This document shows, piece by piece, positions 32,149 to 38,875 of a DNA stretch of 64,000 bases (the stretch's first letter is position 1; every line of letters begins with the position of its first letter). Source of the stretch: Pseudomonas laurylsulfativorans (GTDB lineage Bacteria > Pseudomonadota > Gammaproteobacteria > Pseudomonadales > Pseudomonadaceae); assembly GCF_002906155.1 (NCBI RefSeq), contig NZ_MUJK01000002.1, positions 186,001-250,000 of the forward strand, given 5' to 3'. The position numbers were made by a program, and so were the translations under genes. The notes beneath the pieces were generated by a model. That model saw only the letters and a list, made by a program, of their open reading frames with translations. It did not search any database and was not told the origin of the DNA.

Positions 32149-32760
32149 TCAGAGATGCAGCGTTGGATGAGTCAATCGATGCTGTTGCAGGATGAACTGG
32201 CGCAGACGCTCGGTTTCGTCCGTATCGCTCTGGCTCAGTTGATAGGCGTAGAAGCCGTGTTCGTTTTCTTTCTCAAACGTGCCGCGCAAGGCAATCCGCT
32301 CATAGCCTGACGGGCTGAACCACAAGGCGAAATGCTTGGGCGGCTTGGTCTTGTTGCGAACCTCCAGCAAAACCCCTTTGCACGACACTTCGTGTACCCA
32401 CAAGGTGCCGGGTTGACCCTGGGCGTTTTCCAGCGCTACCGGTTCGTCCAGTACCAGGCGCCAAGGCCGGACCATCGGCCCGTCCTCATAGATACTTGGC
32501 ACGCCGAGACGCAAATGCAGCGCATGGAACTCGTCTTCCACCAAATGCAGAGGGAAGGTCATCTGCTGGTTTTCGAAGGTGGCTTGAATGGTGACCTGCT
32601 CATGGGCAGCCAGGCGGGTAAGCAGGTCACGGATTTGCGATCCACCGTTGACGAGCAGGCTCGACGTCGCATCCCGCACATTGAGTTGCGGGTTGTGTTG
32701 CATGGTCTGGATAAAATCCAGCTCATCCTGGGTCAGGAGTGCGTCGCGCTGCATGGCCAA
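32149..32760 (-). CDS. YcgR/PilZ-like protein, degenerate motifs
   Basis: A 203-residue cytoplasmic protein. Residues about 40-95 (SQIRDLLTRLAAHEQVTIQA...) look like the YcgR N-terminal flagellar-brake domain, and about 96-190 look like a PilZ barrel. The c-di-GMP motifs are not canonical: RxxxR is reduced to RPWR near 98-101 and DxSxxG reads EVSCKG near 123-128. It may be a non-binding relative. It converges tail-to-tail with the LitR-like gene (3-base gap) and follows the LOV gene. Confidence 0.6.
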   Translation of the reverse strand: MAMQRDALLTQDELDFIQTMQHNPQLNVRDATSSLLVNGGSQIRDLLTRLAAHEQVTIQATFENQQMTFPLHLVEDEFHALHLRLGVPSIYEDGPMVRPWRLVLDEPVALENAQGQPGTLWVHEVSCKGVLLEVRNKTKPPKHFALWFSPSGYERIALRGTFEKENEHGFYAYQLSQSDTDETERLRQFILQQHRLTHPTLHL

Positions 32761-32808
32761 CTCGAAGGATATAGTTACAAAGTCATTGGTGATTGTAGTT
32801 ACTGACCA

Positions 32809-33285
32809 TTAATTCAGAGTTTTGTTTTTACCGTTCGTCGCCTTGAGCGCGGCAAGCTCGGCCTGGAGTTCAGCCAACTGCCCTTCAAGGTGAACCACGC
32901 GCTGTTGCGCCTTGACCTGCACGGTGACGTCTTTCTGCACACCGACAAAGTAGGTTTGCCCGTCCGCCGGATTTTTCACCGTTGAAAGGGACAGCTCATT
33001 CCAGAAGGGCGTGCCGTCCTTTCGGTAATTGCGCAGTATTTCCCGGCAGGATCCTTCACTGTTCAAGGCATCTCGAATCAACGGCAGGGCTTCCTGGTCG
33101 CGGTCCCCCGACTGCAGGAAGCGGCAATCCTGATAGAGAATTTCTTCGCTGGAGTACCCCGTCAGGCGTTCGAACGCGGGGTTGACGTAAATGAGGATTT
33201 TGTCCTGATCGCCTTCCTTTTCGGCAATCACGATACCTTCGTTGGAAGCGTTGATCACCATCTGCAGCAGTTGTGCGTTAATCAT
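32809..33285 (-). CDS. Short LOV-domain blue-light photoreceptor
   Basis: A 158-residue single PAS/LOV protein. The flavin-binding set is visible: YVNPAFERLTGY near 33-44, the photoactive cysteine Cys54 in DCRFLQ (53-58), Asn86 in RNYRKDG, Asn96 in FWNEL and Gln117 in GVQKD. A C-terminal helix (about 122-150) with leucines at regular spacing could form a dimer coiled coil. It has no output domain, like PpSB1-LOV and PpSB2-LOV of P. putida, which it closely resembles in layout. An inverted repeat GATTGT/ACAATC at 33306-33335 lies just upstream. Confidence 0.92.
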   Translation of the reverse strand: MINAQLLQMVINASNEGIVIAEKEGDQDKILIYVNPAFERLTGYSSEEILYQDCRFLQSGDRDQEALPLIRDALNSEGSCREILRNYRKDGTPFWNELSLSTVKNPADGQTYFVGVQKDVTVQVKAQQRVVHLEGQLAELQAELAALKATNGKNKTLN

Positions 33286-33305
33286 CGGAGTATCCTTTCC
33301 TGATT

Positions 33306-33335
33306 GATTGTCGATTGCATTCTAAAAGAACAATC
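33306..33335. promoter_or_regulatory. Inverted repeat upstream of LOV gene
   Basis: GATTGT (33306-33311) and ACAATC (33330-33335) enclose 18 bases that contain TAGAAT on the minus strand (plus 33319-33324), a possible -10 of the LOV gene. A regulator bound here would block that promoter. This is my own reading, with no experimental support. Confidence 0.4.
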
Positions 33336-33387
33336 ACGACCGTGCTGTTAATATCCGGGTTTTTTACTCGGATTCAGGATCAGATTG

Positions 33388-33843
33388 ATGAAAGTCGCCA
33401 TCATTTCCGGCTCGGTGTACGGCACGGCCGAAGAAGTTGCCCGCCACGCCGCCAGCCTGTTGAAAGCCGCCGGTTTCGAAACCTGGCACAACCCCCGTGC
33501 GACCCTCGCCGATATCCGGGCGTTTGGCCCCGAAGCCTTTCTTGCGGTGACCTCGACCACCGGCATGGGCGAGTTGCCGGACAACCTGCAACCGCTGTAC
33601 TCGACCATTCGTGACCAATTGCCAGCGGCCTGGCGCGGTTTGCCAGGTGCCGTGATCGGATTGGGCGATGCGAGTTATGGCGATACTTTTTGTGGCGGCG
33701 GCGAGCAGATGCGCGAATTGTTCGGTGAGCTGGGCATTCGCGAAGTACTGCCAATGCTGCGCCTGGATGCCAGCGAAAGCGTGACCCCCGAGACGGACGC
33801 CGAGCCTTGGCTGGCGGAGCTGATCAGCGCTCTGCACGAGTGA
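33388..33843 (+). CDS. Flavodoxin, MioC-like
   Basis: A 151-residue FMN-binding flavodoxin-like electron carrier, starting at ATG 33388. The phosphate loop is SGSVYGTAEEVA near 7-18, the second FMN loop TSTTGMGELPDN near 51-62 and the third LGDASYGDTFCGGG near 91-104. MioC-like proteins serve redox enzymes; the partner is unknown. It is divergent from the LOV gene with 102 bases between. Confidence 0.88.
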   Translation: MKVAIISGSVYGTAEEVARHAASLLKAAGFETWHNPRATLADIRAFGPEAFLAVTSTTGMGELPDNLQPLYSTIRDQLPAAWRGLPGAVIGLGDASYGDTFCGGGEQMRELFGELGIREVLPMLRLDASESVTPETDAEPWLAELISALHE

Positions 33844-34069
33844 CAGGCAACCCGGCATCAATGCCAGCCAGGGTTCTGACAGTGCAGCGAAACCTGCCTG
33901 TCAGAGCCTCGCTGGCGCCAGTCATTTGACATGGATCCAGGGCCGCAGGGCGTCTGACTCGCTGGGTCATCAAGCTGGCTGCCAATGCAACTACACGAAC
34001 CCCAAGGGCTGACTAGACTCGGTAAACATAAGAAACACTCCATAATAAAAACACCGAGGCTTTCTTGCC

Positions 34070-34852
34070 GTGACCGTCGCTCCCGTCCAATCGCCCCACA
34101 GCGTCAAAGACCAGGTCAGTGCTGCCGAGTGGCAGACCCGCGTTGACCTGGCGGCCTGTTATCGCCTGGTCGCTCAACATGGTTGGGATGACCTGATCTT
34201 TACCCATATCTCCGCCAAGGTGCCTGGCACCGAAGATTTCCTGATCAACCCGTTCGGGCTGATGTTTCACGAAATTACCGCGTCGAGCCTGGTCAAGGTG
34301 GATCAGGCCGGTAAAAAACTAATGGACAGTCCTTACGAGATCAATCCAGCGGGTTACACCATCCATAGCGCCGTGCATGAAGTCCGTCACGATGTGGTCT
34401 GCGTACTCCACACCCACACGGCTTCGGGGGTTGCGGTATCGGCACAGAAGCAGGGCGTTTTACCGATCAGCCAACAGTCGTTGTTCGTGCTTTCCAGCCT
34501 GGCCTACCACGCCTACGAAGGCGTGGCGCTCAATCATGAAGAGAAAGTGCGGCTACAGGCCGACCTTGGTGAAAACAATTTCCTGATGTTGCATAACCAC
34601 GGTCTGCTGACCTGCGCCAGCACCATCGCCGATACGTTCCTGATGATGTTCACCTTTCAGCGTGCCTGTGACATTCAGGTCATGGCGCAGAACGGTGCCG
34701 CTGAACTGATCGCCATCGAACCGCAGATTCTGGCCGGCGCCAAGGCCATGATCGCGGGTGTCACCAGAAGTGCTCAAGGAATGGGTGGAGCGCTGGCCTG
34801 GCCGGCGCTGCTGCGCAAACTCGATAAACTGGACCCGGGTTATAAACTCTAA
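34070..34852 (+). CDS. Class II aldolase/adducin family protein
   Basis: A 260-residue protein with a GTG start. The zinc histidines expected in this family are seen in VLHTHTASGVAVS near 104-116 and MLHNHGLLTC near 168-177, and the phosphate-binding THISAKVPGTEDF is near 45-57. The substrate is unknown; many members with this sequence pattern are annotated as generic aldolases. It overlaps the next gene by one base (TAATG), suggesting a shared pathway with the hydrolase. Confidence 0.88.
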   Translation: MTVAPVQSPHSVKDQVSAAEWQTRVDLAACYRLVAQHGWDDLIFTHISAKVPGTEDFLINPFGLMFHEITASSLVKVDQAGKKLMDSPYEINPAGYTIHSAVHEVRHDVVCVLHTHTASGVAVSAQKQGVLPISQQSLFVLSSLAYHAYEGVALNHEEKVRLQADLGENNFLMLHNHGLLTCASTIADTFLMMFTFQRACDIQVMAQNGAAELIAIEPQILAGAKAMIAGVTRSAQGMGGALAWPALLRKLDKLDPGYKL

Positions 34853-35754
34853 TGGCACTCGCCGAGATCCCCCTGTGTGTCTGGCGCAAACGCAGCCAGA
34901 CATTCGTGTTCCATGGCCACAGCATCCGTTACTGGACAGCGGGGCAGGGTGAACCGCTGCTGCTCATTCATGGCTTTCCGTCCGCCAGTTGGGACTGGCA
35001 TTACCTGTGGCAGCCCTTGACCCAGCGATTTCGTGTGATCGCGTGCGACATGCTGGGCTTTGGCGACTCGGCCAAACCGGCGAATCACGACTACAGCCTG
35101 CAGCAGCAAGCGGATCTGCAGCTGGCACTGCTTGAACACCTGAATGTCGAACAGCCGGTGCACCTGTTCGCCCACGACTACGGCGACAGCGTGGCCCAGG
35201 AACTGCTGGCCCGGCACTACGAATCGCGGGTAGAGCTGGCCAGCTGCGTGTTTCTCAATGGCGGGCTGTTTCCGGAAACCCATCGCCCGGTATTGATGCA
35301 AAAACTCCTGCTCAGCCCATTGGGCTGGATGATTGGCCGCGCCTTCAGCCGTGATGGCCTGGTGAGAAGTTTTCGGCAGATTTTCGGTCCGCATACGCGT
35401 CCCAGTGAAAGCCAGATGGATGATTTCTGGAGCCTGGTCGAAAGTCATCACGGGCCACGGATCTTGCACAAATTGATTGCCTACGTCCCGGAGCGACGCG
35501 TCTGGCGCAACCGCTGGGTGAGCGCGATGCAGCGCGGTGAAGTGCCGCTGCGGGTTATCGATGGCGGGGTCGATCCGGTCTCCGGCGTGCACATGGTCGA
35601 GCGTTACCGGGAACTGATCCCGGAGGCGGACACGGTGGTGTTGCCCGATATTGGCCACTACCCGCAGATCGAGGCGCCCTGTGAGGTGCTCAAGCACTAC
35701 CTGTCGTTTCGCGATCAACTGCTCTTCCCGCCACGCAAGGTGGCGTATTCCTGA
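34852..35754 (+). CDS. Alpha/beta hydrolase with Asp nucleophile
   Basis: A 300-residue alpha/beta hydrolase. The oxyanion HGFP is near 40-43. The nucleophile elbow is HDYGDS, placing aspartate Asp109 where serine esterases have serine; this is typical of epoxide hydrolases and haloalkane dehalogenases. The general-base histidine is in DIGHYPQIEAP near residue 268. The substrate is unknown. It is translationally coupled to the class II aldolase gene. Confidence 0.88.
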   Translation: MALAEIPLCVWRKRSQTFVFHGHSIRYWTAGQGEPLLLIHGFPSASWDWHYLWQPLTQRFRVIACDMLGFGDSAKPANHDYSLQQQADLQLALLEHLNVEQPVHLFAHDYGDSVAQELLARHYESRVELASCVFLNGGLFPETHRPVLMQKLLLSPLGWMIGRAFSRDGLVRSFRQIFGPHTRPSESQMDDFWSLVESHHGPRILHKLIAYVPERRVWRNRWVSAMQRGEVPLRVIDGGVDPVSGVHMVERYRELIPEADTVVLPDIGHYPQIEAPCEVLKHYLSFRDQLLFPPRKVAYS

Positions 35755-35927
35755 CGCACCGCGTAAACCTTCTGGGCTTTTGTGGCGAGGGGGGGGCGTG
35801 TCCATTTCTACATCAATCATCCCCCAGCCTTATCGCGCACCATTCAGCCTCCCCCGTGTTCATTGTGACCCGCTGCGCCGTGCCTGAAACTCGGACTTAT
35901 TGTCCCTTGGCCTGCTGGAGTCCCCCC

Positions 35928-36839
35928 ATGAATGAGTCTGTGCGCTTCGAAGATAAAGTCGTGATCATCACGGGTGCCGGTGGCGGCCTGGGACGGGCGC
36001 ATGCACTGCTGTTCGCCAAACAGGGCGCCAAGGTGCTGGTCAACGATCTTGGCGGCTCGGCCCAGGGCGAAGGCGCCAACGCTTCGGCCGCCGACCGTGT
36101 GGTAGCGGACATTCGCGAGGCCGGCGGCATCGCCGAGGCCAACCACGACTCGGTCACGGACGGTGACAAACTGGTCCAGCACGCCCTGGACGTCTTCGGT
36201 CGCGTCGATGTGGTGGTCAATAACGCCGGGATCCTGCGTGACAAGACCTTCCACAAAATGGATGACGCCGACTGGGACCTGGTTTACCGCGTCCACGTCG
36301 AAGGTGCCTACAAAATCACCCGCGCCGCCTGGCCGCACATGCGCGAGCAGAACTACGGCCGGGTGATTTTCACTGCGTCGACCTCGGGCATCTATGGCAA
36401 CTTCGGCCAGTCCAACTACGGCATGGCCAAGCTCGGTCTGTATGGCCTGACCCGCACTTTGGCCATCGAAGGCCGCAAGAACAACATCCTGGTCAATGCC
36501 ATCGCCCCCACCGGCGGCACGCGCATGACCGAAGGCCTGATCCCGCCGCAAGTCTTCGAACAACTCAAGCCGGAACTGGTCAGCCCGCTGGTGGTGTATC
36601 TGGCCAGCGAGAACTGCCAGGAAACCTCCGGCCTGTTTGAAGTCGGTGGTGGCTGGATGGGCAAGGTCCGCTGGGAACGCAGCCTCGGCATCGGCTTCGA
36701 TCCTCGGGCCGGTTTCTCCCCGGAAGACGTGGCGGCTCATTGGCAGCAGATTTGCGACTTTGAAGGCGCGGCGCATCCGAGGGACAACATCGAAGCGCTG
36801 AAGGAAATGATGAACAATTTGCAGAAGTATTCGCTCTGA
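35928..36839 (+). CDS. SDR-family dehydrogenase
   Basis: A 303-residue short-chain dehydrogenase from ATG 35928 (MNESVRFEDK). The cofactor motif is TGAGGGLGRAHA near 15-26, NNAG near 93-96 and the active-site YGMAKLGLYGL near 163-173. The sequence pattern (NDLGGSAQGEG after the first strand) is that of the 3-hydroxyacyl-CoA dehydrogenase part of peroxisomal MFE-2-like enzymes, so a beta-oxidation role is plausible. The start site has no strong ribosome site; GGAG is nine bases upstream. Confidence 0.88.
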   Translation: MNESVRFEDKVVIITGAGGGLGRAHALLFAKQGAKVLVNDLGGSAQGEGANASAADRVVADIREAGGIAEANHDSVTDGDKLVQHALDVFGRVDVVVNNAGILRDKTFHKMDDADWDLVYRVHVEGAYKITRAAWPHMREQNYGRVIFTASTSGIYGNFGQSNYGMAKLGLYGLTRTLAIEGRKNNILVNAIAPTGGTRMTEGLIPPQVFEQLKPELVSPLVVYLASENCQETSGLFEVGGGWMGKVRWERSLGIGFDPRAGFSPEDVAAHWQQICDFEGAAHPRDNIEALKEMMNNLQKYSL

Positions 36840-36912
36840 CAGCACCGGCAAGGTCACATTGACTGACCTTGCCGGTTGTTGCATCTGTCGGCTGCAAGCC
36901 GTTTGGTCGCGA

Positions 36913-37683
36913 TCAGCCGGGAACGTATTTGACTACCAGCGCTTTCAGATTGGCGGCTGTTTGTGCGTCCATTTTTCCATCGAAGTTTTCCGCGCGAAAA
37001 TGCATCTGGAAGGCCCGCACCAACTGTTGAAAACCGCCTTCCGATGACGCCCCCGAAACATCGTATCCATAGGATTTGAACAGCCCCAGCAATTCGCTTC
37101 GGGCTGGAACACCCGATGCGTTGTATTGGCACAGATACTCGTCCCGAGTCGTTTCATCGAACCAGGCGCCGACGCCTTTCAAATACAGCGCCTGCCAGGG
37201 AAACATCGGCCCCGGGTCACTTTTTCGGCCGATAGAAACATCGGAGTGGCCCAGAACCTGGGTCGGCGTGATATCCGGGTAGCGCTTGAGGATGTTCTGC
37301 GCCAGTTGTTCGATCGCTGCAATCTGCTCGGGGTGATATGGCGGGAAGGTGAATTCGCCTTTGTTGTCGGTCGCCAGGTTGACGATTTCAATGCCGATGG
37401 ACGTGTCATTCAAATTGCTGCGATTGCCCCACTGGCTGACGCCGGCGTGCCACGCGCGATGGGTTTCATCCACGAGGTTGAAAACTTCCTGCCCGGTATA
37501 GCCGGCTTTCAGGTAGCTGGGGTCGGTGATATCTGGAACCAGATAGTGCGCACTGACATTCGGGCCGGTCAGGGCACTGACAGAACTTGAGAAGTTGGCG
37601 GCCGTGTAGTGAAGAACCAGAAAGCGTACTCGACTGTTGAAACTTCTGGTTGAGCGATACTGGTTGTAGTTGATGGGCTTCAT
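36913..37683 (-). CDS. N-acetylmuramoyl-L-alanine amidase, AmpD/AmiD type
   Basis: A 256-residue amidase_2 family enzyme that cuts the muramoyl-alanine bond. Zinc ligands are likely His25 in LVLHYTA, His142-like in VLGHSDVSIGRKSDPGP (near 140-156) and the aspartate following it. The C-terminal 70 residues resemble a peptidoglycan-binding helical domain (as in AmiD). No clear signal peptide is seen, unlike lipoprotein AmiD, so it may act in the cytoplasm like AmpD or be exported otherwise. It stands alone. Confidence 0.87.
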   Translation of the reverse strand: MKPINYNQYRSTRSFNSRVRFLVLHYTAANFSSSVSALTGPNVSAHYLVPDITDPSYLKAGYTGQEVFNLVDETHRAWHAGVSQWGNRSNLNDTSIGIEIVNLATDNKGEFTFPPYHPEQIAAIEQLAQNILKRYPDITPTQVLGHSDVSIGRKSDPGPMFPWQALYLKGVGAWFDETTRDEYLCQYNASGVPARSELLGLFKSYGYDVSGASSEGGFQQLVRAFQMHFRAENFDGKMDAQTAANLKALVVKYVPG

Positions 37684-37919
37684 GATTGCACTCGCAATAA
37701 GTAAGTTTGAAGTCGGATGAAGTTGAAATCGTTCAGCGACTTGCGGTTCAACTTAAGGGGTGGAGTGCTGTGGGTGTTTACCTATGCTTGTAGTCGTTTT
37801 CTGAAAGAAGTGTAGGCATGTAAAGTTTTGCCTGGATGGTCAGGGTTGCCGACTAACAGAAGTGACTCATCAACAACCATCACCGATAAAAAGGTTCTTC
37901 ACGCATTCCCGGGAAACTT
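37684..37919. other. Gene-free stretch before the REP array
   Basis: 236 bases upstream of the amidase gene start. No convincing gene was found. The amidase promoter is expected near the left end, but no consensus could be assigned. Confidence 0.4.
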
Positions 37920-38475
37920 TAGGAGCCGGCTTGCCGGCGATGGACTCAAGTGCACCGCGTTTATCCAGTCCACACGCGTTATCGTTAACAACCATCGCTG
38001 GCAAGCCAGCTCCTACAAGGGACCGCGTCTTGGTCGAAATGATGTGAACGCCAAACTGTAGGAGCCGGCTTGCCGGCGATGGACTCAAGTGCGCCGCGTT
38101 TATCCAGTTCATGCGCGTTATCGTTAACGACCATCGCTGGCAAGCCAGCTCCTACAAGAGGCCGCGTCCGAGTCGAAATAATGTGAGCTCCAAACTGTAG
38201 GAGCCGGCTTGCCGGCGATGGACTCAAGTGCGCCGCGTTTATCCAGTTCATGCGCGTTATCGTTAACGACCATCGCTGGCAAGCCAGCTCCTACAAGAGG
38301 CCGCGTCCGAGTCGAAATAATGTGAGTTCCAAACTGTAGGAGCCGGCTTGCCGGCGATGGACTCAAGTGCACCGCGCTTATCCAGTTCATGCGCGTTATC
38401 GTTAACGACCATCGCCGGCAAGCCAGCTCCTACAAGAGGCCGCGTCCGAGTCGACAATGAGGGGGCCTCCAAACC
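37920..38475. repeat. Four tandem 139-bp REP/BIME units
   Basis: Units begin at 37920, 38059, 38198 and 38337, exactly 139 bases apart. Each starts with TAGGAGCCGGCTTGCCGGCG, has a central segment with GACTCAAGTG, TTTATCCAGT and GTTATCGTTAACGACC-type sequence, then the inverted mate (GCTGGCAAGCCAGCTCCTAC) and a linker CCGCGTCCGAGTCGA. Units 2 to 4 are nearly identical and unit 1 differs at a few positions. The unit length is not a multiple of three, and the short open frames across it are artefacts of the repeat. Confidence 0.95.
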
Positions 38476-38488
38476 AGTGAAAGCCCCA

Positions 38489-38637
38489 TAAAAAAGGCCG
38501 CTGCAAACGCAGCGGCCAAAGTAAGACGTTGGATCAGGAGCTACAAATCAACGTCAGTGAACACGGGGCGATGAACCGAATCCTCAATTCATCTGAAATC
38601 TTTCAATCACGGCGCAAGCCGGTACATCGTGTCTGCT
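38489..38637 (-). ncRNA. Probable leftward small RNA
   Basis: Proposed transcript of about 150 bases. A strong intrinsic terminator points left at 38490-38517, yet no minus-strand gene lies upstream for over 6 kb, so it needs a transcript of its own. An extended -10 (TGCTACGAT on the minus strand, plus 38644-38652) would start it near 38637. The RNA would form GATGAA/TTCATC (38593-38588 with 38575-38570), GACGTTG/CAACGTC (38555-38549 with 38531-38525) and the terminator stem. The second hairpin loop exposes CUCCU (plus 38536-38540), complementary to a ribosome site. Not identified with any named sRNA. Confidence 0.6.
38490..38517 (-). terminator. Leftward intrinsic terminator
   Basis: GGCCGCTGC (38496-38504) and GCAGCGGCC (38509-38517) form a nine-pair stem with a four-base loop; on the minus strand it is followed by six U. 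The plus-strand side has no T-run, so the direction is clear. Confidence 0.88.
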
Positions 38638-38875
38638 GTGTTTATCGTAGCAGCCAGATAAGAATAAGCCCTTAGTGTCGTAGGAAAAATACCAAATCCC
38701 GACATGCACTGTTGCAGCCCGGGCAACAGTCAGGCGTCGGGCGTTCGCCGACAGGATAATGCTCCTGTGCCAGTCATCCTTTAGAGGTACACCACGAATA
38801 CCTCCTTGGTGCGCTTATCGACCCTTGGTGCCCGGCAGTAGGGTGAGGCCTTCTGTCACTCACCGGGGAAGACGC
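38638..38875 (+). promoter_or_regulatory. Upstream region of the DUF1302 gene
   Basis: This 238-base region must hold the promoter of the DUF1302-DUF1329 operon, and at its left edge the promoter of the putative small RNA in the opposite direction. An inverted repeat CTGTTGCAGCCCGGGCAACAG lies at 38709-38729. No clear -35/-10 pair was assigned for the plus strand. Confidence 0.4.

Noticed and set aside
37870..38472. Four short similar open frames MNWIN.../MNWIS... in the gene-free region
   Set aside because: They are the translated REP units repeated every 139 bases. The phase changes with each unit, and there is no ribosome site.
37920..38475. A CRISPR array
   Set aside because: The repeat unit is 139 bases, made of inverted REP halves, and the intervening sequences are also repeated and not unique spacers. 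No cas gene is near.
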